A stretch of 22,170 nt of DNA from 2-01-FULL-33-17 sp964474375 (GTDB lineage Bacteria; Patescibacteriota; Minisyncoccia; Phycocordibacterales; UBA9973), in the NCBI GenBank assembly GCA_964474375.1, contig CAYYSG010000012.1, positions 1 to 22,170 on the forward strand, in the 5' to 3' direction. Under the pieces are notes generated by a model. It saw nothing but the letters and a program-made list of their open reading frames with translations. It did no database searches and was not told the DNA's origin. A program made the translations under genes and the position numbers. Shown here piece by piece: positions 1 to 5,984 of the stretch. The number at the start of each line of letters is the position of its first letter. The first letter of the stretch is position 1.

Positions 1-16
1 AATAAAATTACTAATA

Positions 17-45
17 AATTAGGATTAAACTAATATATCCTAATT
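17..45. repeat. AT-rich inverted repeat near window start
   Basis: Two perfect 9-base arms (AATTAGGAT and ATCCTAATT) are separated by 11 bases. No T-run follows on either strand, so it is a poor intrinsic terminator. It could be the end of an upstream transcript or a chance palindrome in AT-rich DNA. Confidence 0.35.
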
Positions 46-115
46 ATACCATTTAGCGAGGCATAAACAGGGTTATAATGGTAGCGCTGTTGATAAGTCT
101 AAAAGAATAATTTTG

Positions 116-144
116 TTGTAATTGCAAATGATTTGCAATTACAA
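116..144. promoter_or_regulatory. Fur/Zur-type operator palindrome upstream of the ZIP transporter
   Basis: A perfect 29-base palindrome has 14-base arms around a single central G. Its core, TGCAAATGATTTGCA, has the 7-1-7 form of Fur-family boxes and resembles the published actinobacterial Zur box TGAAAATNATTTTCA. It lies just before a TATAAT at 149-154 and 24 bases before the ATG at 168, covering the place where a -35 would sit, so a bound repressor would block transcription. A Fur-family gene lies one gene downstream. Binding by that protein is inferred. Confidence 0.75.
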
Positions 145-148
145 TCAA

Positions 149-154
149 TATAAT
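149..154 (+). promoter_or_regulatory. Candidate -10 element of the ZIP transporter gene
   Basis: A perfect TATAAT lies directly after the palindrome. The predicted transcription start is about 161, leaving only about 7 bases before the ATG at 168. No convincing -35 is visible because the palindrome occupies that position. A second TATAAT at 74-79 is an alternative that would give a long leader. Confidence 0.5.
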
Positions 155-167
155 ATATTATTTAAAT

Positions 168-875
168 ATGCAAATAATCATTACACTTTTAATTGTCGCA
201 GGGCTACCTATTGCTCTATTATACTTTTTACCTAAAAGAGTAGAATTCTTTAAAATCCCAATGGTCAAAGGCTTTGGTCTTGGGGTATATGCTGCGCTTA
301 TTTTTGTACTAATAAAAGAATCACTAGAAATAGCTGGAGCCGGGATGACTCTTGCTGGGCTACTGGTAGGCTTCATTGTTAGTGTTTTGATTAGCTATTA
401 TTTCAAAGAATTTCATCATCATCACGATTCTGAATCAGCTCATCATTCGCATTCCAAAGTTTCTGCTGTAAAAATCCTGGTATCTGATTTCATGCATAAC
501 ATCGTTGACGGTATTGCTATTGTTTCTGGTTTTGTTATTTCGCCGGTTGCTGGTTTTACATCAGCTATTGGGGTACTGGGACATCAGTTCATTCAGCAGT
601 CAGGACAGCAAGTATTATTGACTGGTAGTGGCGTCCCTCCTAAAAAGGCCTTGCTTGTTTCTTTCTTTGTTTCACTGTCTGTATTTGTTTCTCTGGTTAT
701 TAACGAATCTGAAATATTCGAGAGTATCCTAATGACTGTTTCAGCCGGAATAATTGCTTTCAAAGTCTTGACTGATATAAAAGAAAACAAATGGAACAAA
801 AAAAGCTCTTTGGGTTTTATAATAGGATTCGTGCTTCTTTTGGGGTCACTACTAATCATTCCGCATACACATTAA
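168..875 (+). CDS. ZIP-family divalent metal transporter (likely zinc uptake)
   Basis: A 235-residue hydrophobic protein with about seven or eight membrane segments and a histidine-rich loop (residues about 83-96, with HHHH and HHSH clusters), as is typical of ZIP transporters between membrane segments 3 and 4. The signature HNIVDGIAI (H110, N111, D114) matches the fourth-segment metal site. The fifth-segment motif, usually HExPHE, here reads HQFIQQ (H139, then Q140, Q143, Q144), so its acidic and second histidine ligands are replaced by glutamines. Family members carry Zn2+, or Fe2+/Mn2+, into the cytoplasm. The upstream Fur/Zur-type palindrome and the downstream Zur-like regulator point to zinc. 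ATG 168 is the first in-frame start after the promoter, and no Shine-Dalgarno is present. A terminator follows. Family assignment is firm; the metal is inferred. Confidence 0.85.
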   Translation: MQIIITLLIVAGLPIALLYFLPKRVEFFKIPMVKGFGLGVYAALIFVLIKESLEIAGAGMTLAGLLVGFIVSVLISYYFKEFHHHHDSESAHHSHSKVSAVKILVSDFMHNIVDGIAIVSGFVISPVAGFTSAIGVLGHQFIQQSGQQVLLTGSGVPPKKALLVSFFVSLSVFVSLVINESEIFESILMTVSAGIIAFKVLTDIKENKWNKKSSLGFIIGFVLLLGSLLIIPHTH

Positions 876-883
876 TTTTTCTT

Positions 884-911
884 AAAACCAAAGCTTAGAA
901 TCTTTGGTTTT
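884..911 (+). terminator. Intrinsic terminator after the ZIP gene
   Basis: A 10-base-pair stem (AAAACCAAAG with CTTTGGTTTT) has an 8-base loop and runs straight into a T-run. It is preceded by TTTTT on the other side, so it is partly bidirectional. It separates the ZIP gene from the regulator gene, which must then have its own promoter. Confidence 0.75.
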
Positions 912-913
912 TG

Positions 914-922
914 TGTTAATAT
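914..922 (+). promoter_or_regulatory. Candidate extended -10 for the zur-like gene
   Basis: TG-T-TAATAT forms an extended -10 element just after the terminator. It places the transcription start at about 929, one base before the ATG at 930. The hexamer matches TATAAT at only four of six positions and no good -35 is seen, so support is moderate. Confidence 0.4.
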
Positions 923-929
923 TTATATT

Positions 930-1334
930 ATGAATAGCTCGAATACTCTTAAATCTATAGGTTCCAGAAACACCGTTACCAGGAACGCAGTTTTGGAAGT
1001 TTTGAAATGTAACACTCAGCCTTTGTCTATCAAAGACATAATGCAGTTATCCAGCATCAAAGCCAACGAATCGACAATATACCGCGTGGTTAATTTTTTC
1101 GTCGAGCAGGGTATTGTGATGCCAGTATTTATACAAAAGGATACTACATTCTACGAGCTTGCTCATACTGACGACCATCATCATATAGTTTGTACTAGTT
1201 GTAAAAAAGTCAGCGATTTTCATGGTTGTTCGATTGATTCTTTGGTGGCCAAAGCTTTGAAGCAAAATCCAAATTTTAAAAAAGTTAACACACATTCCAT
1301 CGAGCTTTTTGGTTTGTGTAAATCATGCGCATAA
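930..1334 (+). CDS. Fur-family metal-responsive repressor, Zur-like
   Basis: A 134-residue protein of normal length for the Fur family. Residues about 10-65 form the winged helix, with the recognition-helix signature ESTIYRVVNFFVEQGIV. The C-terminal metal-binding and dimerisation half has E76, H79, the run HHH at 83-85, C88-x2-C91, and a terminal C130-x2-C133. The four cysteines form the structural zinc site, and the histidines and acids would sense the regulatory metal. The neighbouring ZIP gene and the palindrome at 116-144 favour Zur over PerR or Fur. It probably represses the ZIP gene when zinc is sufficient. It starts almost directly at a candidate -10 and is followed after 3 bases by the YibE/F gene, so the two are co-transcribed. 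Metal identity is inferred. Confidence 0.85.
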   Translation: MNSSNTLKSIGSRNTVTRNAVLEVLKCNTQPLSIKDIMQLSSIKANESTIYRVVNFFVEQGIVMPVFIQKDTTFYELAHTDDHHHIVCTSCKKVSDFHGCSIDSLVAKALKQNPNFKKVNTHSIELFGLCKSCA

Positions 1335-1337
1335 TAT

Positions 1338-2348
1338 ATGAGTATTATAAAAGGTGAAGTTACAAAAATAATTTCCGAAGAATCAAATATCCTGCCTGGT
1401 ACTGATATCGTGGAACGTGTTCAGAGTATCAATGTTTATACTAAATCAGGAAATAATTTAACTGTTACAAATTCTTATTCACCAGTTTCGCCCGGTCAAA
1501 ATGTGTACATAGAAGAAACTGCAGGGGATATAGGTCCGGTTTATAACGTAGTTACAATTTCACGCGAGCCAACATTGTTCCTGCTGGCGGGGCTTTTTAT
1601 CTTGGTGACTCTTTTAGTCGGTAGGAAAAAAGGCTTTCGAGGGCTCGTTAGTTTGATTGTAACGATTTTTGTTATTTTTGCTTTTCTTGTGCCTAGAATA
1701 CTGGATGGCAAAAATACTTTTGTATTAATACTATTAACGACAATATTTTTGACGTCTCTTTCGGCTTTGATTACTCATGGTAAAAACAGGGTAACTTATG
1801 CTGCTATTTTAGGAATGCTGATAACTTTAGTTGTTACGGCTTTTATTAGTATAATGGCATCCATTAGCGCGGGGCTTACTGGTAATTCTAGTGAATCATC
1901 GGTGTATTTTATGGTGTCACAAAATGGGGCAGTTAATATGCGCGCACTATTTTTAGGTGCGGTCTTGATTGGACTTATGGGGGTACTATACGATGCTGCT
2001 GTTTCCCAAGCTGTGTACATTGCTGAAACTATAAAAAATAATGTAAATATAACCAAAAGAGATTTATTAGCTAGCGCTATGCGTTTCGGACGGGAACACA
2101 TTGGGGCATTGGTTGACACACTAGCCATTGTTTCCATTGGGGCGGCGCTGGTGGATACACTACTAATAGTCCAGCATGCTGTAGGTCCATTAGGTATGAT
2201 ATTGTCCAACGAATCTGTAGCTAGTCATATATTGCAAATTCTTGTAGGTAGTATCGGTGTTATATTGGCTATACCTGTTACTACATGGATAGCTGTAAAA
2301 ATGCTACACGGCAAACAAATAGGCGAAACCAAACCCCACGTACACTAA
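1338..2348 (+). CDS. YibE/F-like integral membrane protein
   Basis: A 336-residue protein with a mostly beta, probably extracytoplasmic region (residues 1-78, ending near NVVTISREP) followed by about seven hydrophobic segments. The stretch GLMGVLYDAAVSQAVYIAE, and further on GREHIGALVDTLAIVSIGA, match the conserved second half of YibE/F proteins, where polar and acidic residues lie inside the membrane. The family's function is not established as far as I know; transport has been suggested from its architecture. Here it begins 3 bases after the Zur-like gene and ends at a strong terminator, so it belongs to the same transcript. That context suggests a role in metal movement or homeostasis, which is an inference. 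Family assignment is good; function is unknown. Confidence 0.75.
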   Translation: MSIIKGEVTKIISEESNILPGTDIVERVQSINVYTKSGNNLTVTNSYSPVSPGQNVYIEETAGDIGPVYNVVTISREPTLFLLAGLFILVTLLVGRKKGFRGLVSLIVTIFVIFAFLVPRILDGKNTFVLILLTTIFLTSLSALITHGKNRVTYAAILGMLITLVVTAFISIMASISAGLTGNSSESSVYFMVSQNGAVNMRALFLGAVLIGLMGVLYDAAVSQAVYIAETIKNNVNITKRDLLASAMRFGREHIGALVDTLAIVSIGAALVDTLLIVQHAVGPLGMILSNESVASHILQILVGSIGVILAIPVTTWIAVKMLHGKQIGETKPHVH

Positions 2349-2352
2349 ATAA

Positions 2353-2384
2353 AAAAGCCCAGACAGTAGAATGTCTGGGCTTTT
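2353..2384. terminator. Bidirectional intrinsic terminator between convergent genes
   Basis: A 13-base-pair perfect stem (AAAAGCCCAGACA with its complement) has a 6-base loop. TTTTAGTTTT follows on the plus strand and a run of six T on the minus strand. It closes both the zur-yibE/F transcript and the small minus-strand gene that ends at 2396. Confidence 0.9.
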
Positions 2385-2395
2385 AGTTTTGTTGA

Positions 2396-2596
2396 TTAAA
2401 TAACTTGGTTCATTTCTGTTGGTGGCGGAGGTAGGTCTTCTCCTAAATTGATTTCCTGTGGTGGTTCAGGCATGTAGTCTCCTCCGTAATAAGTACCATT
2501 TTTCTCGTACTCATATTTTTTGCCTTCTGGGTTGGTTTTTAGTTCAGGTGTTGGAATGATTATTTCCTCTGGTAGTTTTGGGTTAAATTGTTCCAT
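2396..2596 (-). CDS. Small acidic proline-rich hypothetical protein
   Basis: A 66-residue protein rich in Pro, Glu, Asn and Tyr, with no membrane segment, no signal peptide and no cysteine. The C-terminal half has PEPPQE and LPPPP, so it is probably disordered or an extended linker. I do not recognise a family. Support that it is a real gene: it ends 12 bases from a bidirectional terminator with a good minus-strand T-run, and it has a promoter-like pair upstream (TTGCCA, 17 bases, TAGTAT) that gives a leader of about 15 bases. It lies between the zinc operon and the tRNA-Ser gene. Confidence 0.6.
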   Translation of the reverse strand: MEQFNPKLPEEIIIPTPELKTNPEGKKYEYEKNGTYYGGDYMPEPPQEINLGEDLPPPPTEMNQVI

Positions 2597-2617
2597 AAAA
2601 TGATTTATTTAAAACTA

Positions 2618-2646
2618 ATACTATCTAATCATAACATATTTGGCAA
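2618..2646 (-). promoter_or_regulatory. Candidate promoter of the 66-residue gene
   Basis: On the minus strand TTGCCA (2646-2641; five of six to TTGACA) is followed after 17 bases by TAGTAT (2623-2618; four of six). The predicted start is about 2611, 15 bases before the ATG whose first base is 2596. Confidence 0.5.
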
Positions 2647-2664
2647 CAAGGGGCATTTTGCTTG

Positions 2665-2751
2665 CGGAACCGGCGAGATTCGAACTCGCGAGGGCTTTTA
2701 CACCCTGCCTCTTTAGCAAAGAGGTACGTTAGACCACTCCGACACGGTTCC
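2665..2751 (-). tRNA. tRNA-Ser (anticodon GCT)
   Basis: An 87-base class II tRNA. The acceptor stem GGAACCG/CGGTTCC has discriminator G73. Also visible are TG at positions 8-9, a D arm with GAGTGG, an anticodon stem CTCTT-type with loop TTGCTAA giving GCT, a long variable arm (GGGTGTAAAAGCCC) and the T arm GCGAG-TTCGAAT-CTCGC. It decodes AGC and AGU. The CCA end is not encoded (CAA follows). Confidence 0.95.
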
Positions 2752-2759
2752 GTAACACC

Positions 2760-2768
2760 TTTATAGCA
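2760..2768 (-). promoter_or_regulatory. Extended -10 of the tRNA-Ser(GCT) gene
   Basis: On the minus strand TG-C-TATAAA lies so that transcription would start near 2753, two bases before the mature tRNA 5' end. It is the mirror image of the promoter of the divergent tRNA at 2813-2821: a 12-base inverted repeat (TATAGCATAAAA at 2762-2773 and its complement at 2808-2819) makes the pair. Confidence 0.65.
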
Positions 2769-2812
2769 TAAAAAGACTACTCCTAAAAGCCTATTTTCTA
2801 TTATTTATTTTA

Positions 2813-2821
2813 TGCTATAGT
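2813..2821 (+). promoter_or_regulatory. Extended -10 of the plus-strand class II tRNA gene
   Basis: TG-C-TATAGT places the transcription start at about 2828, four bases before the tRNA 5' end at 2832. No strong -35 is visible. It is the mirror copy of the tRNA-Ser(GCT) promoter. Confidence 0.65.
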
Positions 2822-2831
2822 AGCTCTATAA

Positions 2832-2916
2832 GGAGGCGTGGGTGAGTGGTTTAAACCAGCGGTTTACTAAACCGCCGACTGTTACAGGTCCGGAAGTTCG
2901 AATCTTCTCGCCTCCT
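2832..2916 (+). tRNA. Class II tRNA, apparent anticodon ACT (serine AGU)
   Basis: An 85-base cloverleaf with acceptor GGAGGCG/CGCCTCC, T8, a D arm with A14, G15 and GG, an anticodon stem GCGGT/ACCGC with 7-base loop TTACTAA, a long variable arm of about 16 bases (GACTG..CAGGTC pairing) and T arm GGAAG-TTCGAAT-CTTCT. U33 and A37 are in place, so the anticodon is read as ACT, matching serine codon AGU. This is unusual: bacteria normally read AGU/AGC with GCT alone, and that tRNA is present next door. The discriminator base is T rather than the G of serine tRNAs, and A2831 could pair with it. All tertiary-contact bases look intact, so it does not look like a decayed copy. No CCA is encoded; CAT follows and then a protein start codon. 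Confidence 0.8.
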
Positions 2917-2919
2917 CAT

Positions 2920-3183
2920 ATGGAAAAAGAAATTTGGTTCAAAAGAAAACAATATGGCTGGGGCTGGTATCCGGTTACTTGGCAGGGCTGGGCAGTAACG
3001 TTGGGCTATATGGTGCTTGCTTTACTTTTCGGGTTCACTATCGACGAAAATTCTCCAGCAAAAGAACATGTTTTTACTTTCTTCTTGCCGATTACTCTTC
3101 TTACTGTAACTCTTATTCGTATTTGTTATAAAAAAGGCGAAAAGCCGCGCTGGCAGTGGGGTCCTGAAAATAAAAAAGATTAG
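2920..3183 (+). CDS. Small Trp-rich two-helix membrane protein, uncharacterised
   Basis: An 87-residue protein that starts WFKRKQYGWGWYPVTWQGW, then has two membrane segments (about 24-43 and 50-67) and a basic tail ending KPRWQWGPENKKD. The pattern FKRKxYGWGWxPxTWQGW with a C-terminal GEKPRWxWG is one I recognise from small hypothetical proteins in several bacteria, with no known function. The reading frame stays open upstream to 2842, but that stretch is the tRNA gene, so ATG 2920 is chosen. The start lies 4 bases after the tRNA discriminator. With no promoter or Shine-Dalgarno between them, it is probably co-transcribed with the tRNA and released by tRNA 3' processing as a nearly leaderless mRNA. 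Confidence 0.75.
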   Translation: MEKEIWFKRKQYGWGWYPVTWQGWAVTLGYMVLALLFGFTIDENSPAKEHVFTFFLPITLLTVTLIRICYKKGEKPRWQWGPENKKD

Positions 3184-3211
3184 GATACTTCAGAATAAAA
3201 TACTTGGACAA

Positions 3212-3240
3212 TTGACTACTTTTTTAGGCAGGAGTATTAT
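3212..3240 (+). promoter_or_regulatory. Promoter of the DoxX-like gene
   Basis: TTGACT (3212-3217) and TATTAT (3235-3240), each five of six to consensus, are 17 bases apart. Transcription would start near 3247, only 3 bases before the ATG at 3250. The GGAG at 3231-3234 therefore lies in the promoter spacer and cannot act as a ribosome-binding site. Confidence 0.75.
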
Positions 3241-3249
3241 TGATGCTAT

Positions 3250-3741
3250 ATGGAAAAAACAATAGAGCGTTTCGATAAAAAGGTTATCATGTTCTTTCGT
3301 CATGAGTATGATGTTATATCGCGCGTGGCACTATTTATAATATTCTTTTGGTTTGGTATCTTAAAAGTCCTGATGCTTTCGCCTGCGGGGCCACTAGTAA
3401 TAGCATTGCTCAACTCAACATTCTTAAATGGTATCGATCCAGATTTATTCGTTCAGCTTTTTGGTTTGTTCGAAGTAATTGTGGCTGTTATGATACTTAT
3501 TCCGAAATTAGAGCGTATAACATTTGCGTTACTATTATTCCATATGTTTACAACAATCATGCCAATGTTCATGATACCGGAATATATATGGGATGGATTC
3601 CTAGTCCCGAATTTAATAGGGCAGTATATAATTAAAAATGTAGCATTGATTGCTCTCGGGCTTGTACTATTTGCACGTCTCAAGCCTATGACAAAAACTC
3701 ATTCTATCGCCGGTGAAGAAGAAAATAAAATAAATTTCTAA
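3250..3741 (+). CDS. DoxX-like four-helix membrane protein
   Basis: A 163-residue protein with a charged N-terminus and four membrane segments (about 25-43, 68-84, 88-108 and 126-143), the architecture of DoxX and related small membrane proteins. The motif pattern WFGxLKxL after the first segment, LFGLFEVIVAVMIL, LLFHMFTT and VPNLIGQYIIKN fits that superfamily. Some members are linked to quinone or thiosulfate chemistry, but no catalytic residue can be named here, so function stays open. It has its own strong promoter with an almost absent leader. It is followed after 71 bases by a 40-residue peptide gene and a terminator. Confidence 0.65.
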   Translation: MEKTIERFDKKVIMFFRHEYDVISRVALFIIFFWFGILKVLMLSPAGPLVIALLNSTFLNGIDPDLFVQLFGLFEVIVAVMILIPKLERITFALLLFHMFTTIMPMFMIPEYIWDGFLVPNLIGQYIIKNVALIALGLVLFARLKPMTKTHSIAGEEENKINF

Positions 3742-3812
3742 ACAAAAGCTTGTTGATATCAGGTATAGATGCTATGGTAAATATATTAGTAGTTTAATAT
3801 AAAAATAATTTT

Positions 3813-3935
3813 ATGGACCCAATAACAAATCCCGCAGCTGATCCAAATGTAAATCCAGCTACTGAACCAGCAGTTACTCCAGCAGAAGCTCCTATGGAAG
3901 CACCAGCTGAAGCAACAGAAGAAGCAACAGCTTAA
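3813..3935 (+). CDS. 40-residue Pro/Ala/Glu/Thr-rich peptide
   Basis: A 40-residue reading frame starting MDPITNPAADPNVNPATEP and ending EATEEATA before TAA. It is almost wholly Pro, Ala, Glu, Thr, Asn and Asp, with no hydrophobic segment and no Lys, Arg, Cys or aromatic residue, so it should be acidic and disordered. It ends 10 bases before a 16-base-pair terminator, and a TG-C-TATGGT extended -10 lies at 3770-3778, so a short transcript is plausible. I recognise no family. A chance frame cannot be excluded, but the composition bias and tight terminator favour a real gene. Confidence 0.55.
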   Translation: MDPITNPAADPNVNPATEPAVTPAEAPMEAPAEATEEATA

Positions 3936-3945
3936 ATTAAACAAC

Positions 3946-3988
3946 AAACAAAAATAACCCTTGTGTCAAACGAGGGTTATTTTTGTTT
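3946..3988 (+). terminator. Strong intrinsic terminator after the 40-residue gene
   Basis: A 16-base-pair perfect stem (3946-3961 with 3973-3988) has an 11-base loop. Its 3' arm is T-rich (TTATTTTTGTTTTG). The outer stem is A/T, so the functional core is AACCCT/AGGGTT with a following T-run. Confidence 0.85.
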
Positions 3989-4031
3989 TGTCGTTTGATA
4001 TTTGGTTATTTTTCCTATAAACTGGCTTCAT

Positions 4032-5972
4032 ATGAAAAATACATTTGCTTGGGCTAATCCAAAAATCTCTGAGATTAATTCTTTTACGAATAAATACATA
4101 AACCACAAAAAGTCTGAATATCAAAAAATAAAGTCTTTAAAGGAAGACCTGACTTTCAAAAATGTAGTTTTAGCTCTTGAAAATTCTGAAGGGGGTTATG
4201 GAAGTTTTTTTAATAAAATACATTTATTAACTCAAGTGCATCCTAATAAATTAGTTCGAGATGCTTGCCAAAAAGTAGAAATAGAAACCAGTAACGCTCT
4301 TGTTGATGTGGAGTATGATATAGAATTATACGGTGTGTTTAAAAAATACATGGATGGCAATTTTAAAAAAGAAAAGAAGCTACTCAATGGTCCTAGTATT
4401 AAACTAGCTGAAGATATGTATAAATCCTACAAGCGTATGGGTTTTGAATTGCCTAAAAAAAGTCAGGACAAACTAAAGTCCATAATAAAAAGCCTAAACG
4501 AACTCAATCAAAAATTCAGCCTAAATATAAATAACTACGAGGACTATATACTATGCACCAAGGAAGACCTGGCAGGGTTACCGACTGACTTTATAAATGG
4601 ATTAAAAAAGAAGGATGGGCTATATAAGGTAACCTTGGCTTATCCTGAAGTTGGACCATTTTTGTCTAATGCTGATTCAAGAAATAAACGCCAAGAATTA
4701 GCCGTCAAAAATTCAATGAAAGGTGGCAAGGAAAATTTAGATGTATTAAAAAAGCTAATAGATCTGCGTATCGAGAAGTCTAAATTATTAGGTTACAAAA
4801 ACTATACTGACTATAAGTTAGCTGACAAAATGGCAAAAAATAGTCAGGTGGTAAACAAATTTGTGGATGGTTTGATTTCTAAAATCAAAAAGTCGGCAAA
4901 ATCAGATTTAGATTTGTTGAATAACTATGCTAAAAAAATCGGTATATCTAAAATAGAATTTTATGATAGTGCTTATGTTTCTAATAAATTAAAAAAAGAT
5001 AAATTTAATATAGATGAAGAGAATTTGCGTGAATATTTTCAAACCGAAAAAGTTTTAAATTTTATGTTTGAAACCTTTGAAAATCTTCTAGGTATAAAGT
5101 TCATAAAACAAAACACAAAATTATGGCATAAGGACGCCATGCATTTTATAGTTGTAGATGCTAAGAGTAAAAAAACTCTATCGCACCTACTAATGGATTT
5201 ATATCCAAGAGAAAACAAGTATTCTCACGCTGCGGCTTTTGAAACACAGACTAGTGGTGAAAAAATGATAACATTGGTTTGTAATTTCAGGGAGCCAAAG
5301 GGTACTGGTAAAAACATGGTTCCTAGTACTATGAATCTACGTGAAGTCGAAACCATATATCACGAATTCGGACATGCACTACATTTTATGCTCTATAACG
5401 GGCAGTATGAATCACAGGTTTCTTTTAATGTTGCTTGGGATTTCGTTGAATTGCCAAGTCAAATGCTAGAGAATTTTGTTTGGAACGAAAAGTCTTTGAC
5501 CAAATTATCTTCGCACTATAAAACAGGGCAGTCTTTAAATAAATCCCAAATAAAAAACATATTAGAAAGTAGGAAATTCTTAGAATCTCTATTTGTTGCT
5601 AGACAATTAGCTCAAACTCGTCTTGATCTTGATATTCATACTGGTAAAATTAAAAGCTACAACAAACATCATACTGATTTAATTACAAAAATAGTTGGTA
5701 TAAAACCAGCAAAAGAAAATCTTTTTCCAGCAGGGTTCGGACATATGGCAGGGTACGATAGCCTGTACTACTCGTATTTATGGGCGTTAGTTTATGCGGA
5801 AGATGTTTTCTCTATTTTTGAAGAGAATGGTGTATTTAGTCAGCGTATTGGTATGCGCTACAGGAAAGAAATCCTAGAAGCCGGAGCTACGCGCGACGAA
5901 AATGTAACATTAAAAGCATTCTTAGAGCGTAGTCCAAGTAATAAATCTTTCCTAAAAAGCCTGGGTATTTAA
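4032..5972 (+). CDS. M3-family zinc oligopeptidase (thimet/PepF/Dcp type)
   Basis: A cytoplasmic metallopeptidase of 646 residues that cleaves short peptides. The zinc site is H444-E445-F-G-H448, with the third ligand E473 in FVELPSQMLENF. The 25-residue spacing from the second histidine to the glutamate equals that of thimet oligopeptidase. The C-terminal region GYDSLYYSYLWALVYAED, then GMRYRKEILEAGATRDE and FLERSP, is the typical M3 ending with substrate-binding tyrosines. No signal peptide is present, so it acts in peptide turnover inside the cell. The frame runs on to a TTG at 4002, but that would overlap a TATAAA at 4015-4020, and ATG 4032 gives the usual M3 N-terminus and a leader of about 5 bases. 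The gene converges on comF with 12 bases between stop codons. Confidence 0.9.
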   Translation: MKNTFAWANPKISEINSFTNKYINHKKSEYQKIKSLKEDLTFKNVVLALENSEGGYGSFFNKIHLLTQVHPNKLVRDACQKVEIETSNALVDVEYDIELYGVFKKYMDGNFKKEKKLLNGPSIKLAEDMYKSYKRMGFELPKKSQDKLKSIIKSLNELNQKFSLNINNYEDYILCTKEDLAGLPTDFINGLKKKDGLYKVTLAYPEVGPFLSNADSRNKRQELAVKNSMKGGKENLDVLKKLIDLRIEKSKLLGYKNYTDYKLADKMAKNSQVVNKFVDGLISKIKKSAKSDLDLLNNYAKKIGISKIEFYDSAYVSNKLKKDKFNIDEENLREYFQTEKVLNFMFETFENLLGIKFIKQNTKLWHKDAMHFIVVDAKSKKTLSHLLMDLYPRENKYSHAAAFETQTSGEKMITLVCNFREPKGTGKNMVPSTMNLREVETIYHEFGHALHFMLYNGQYESQVSFNVAWDFVELPSQMLENFVWNEKSLTKLSSHYKTGQSLNKSQIKNILESRKFLESLFVARQLAQTRLDLDIHTGKIKSYNKHHTDLITKIVGIKPAKENLFPAGFGHMAGYDSLYYSYLWALVYAEDVFSIFEENGVFSQRIGMRYRKEILEAGATRDENVTLKAFLERSPSNKSFLKSLGI

Positions 5973-5984
5973 TAGGCGATATAG

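Noticed and set aside
1796..2209. Long minus-strand frame opposite the YibE/F gene, and similar antisense frames opposite pilT, pilB and ligA
   Set aside because: They have no recognisable domains, odd residue composition and no promoter or terminator. They mirror codon structure of real genes on the other strand.
2842..2919. Upstream extension of the 87-residue protein beginning at a GTG
   Set aside because: The stretch lies within the class II tRNA gene, and its translation has no likeness to the family N-terminus. ATG 2920 is the better start.
3742..3756. Short inverted repeat AACAA/TTGTT after the DoxX-like gene as a terminator
   Set aside because: The stem is only 5 base pairs of mostly A/T and no T-run follows.
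4002..4031. TTG start adding ten residues to the M3 peptidase
   Set aside because: It overlaps the TATAAA promoter element and adds sequence unlike M3 proteins.
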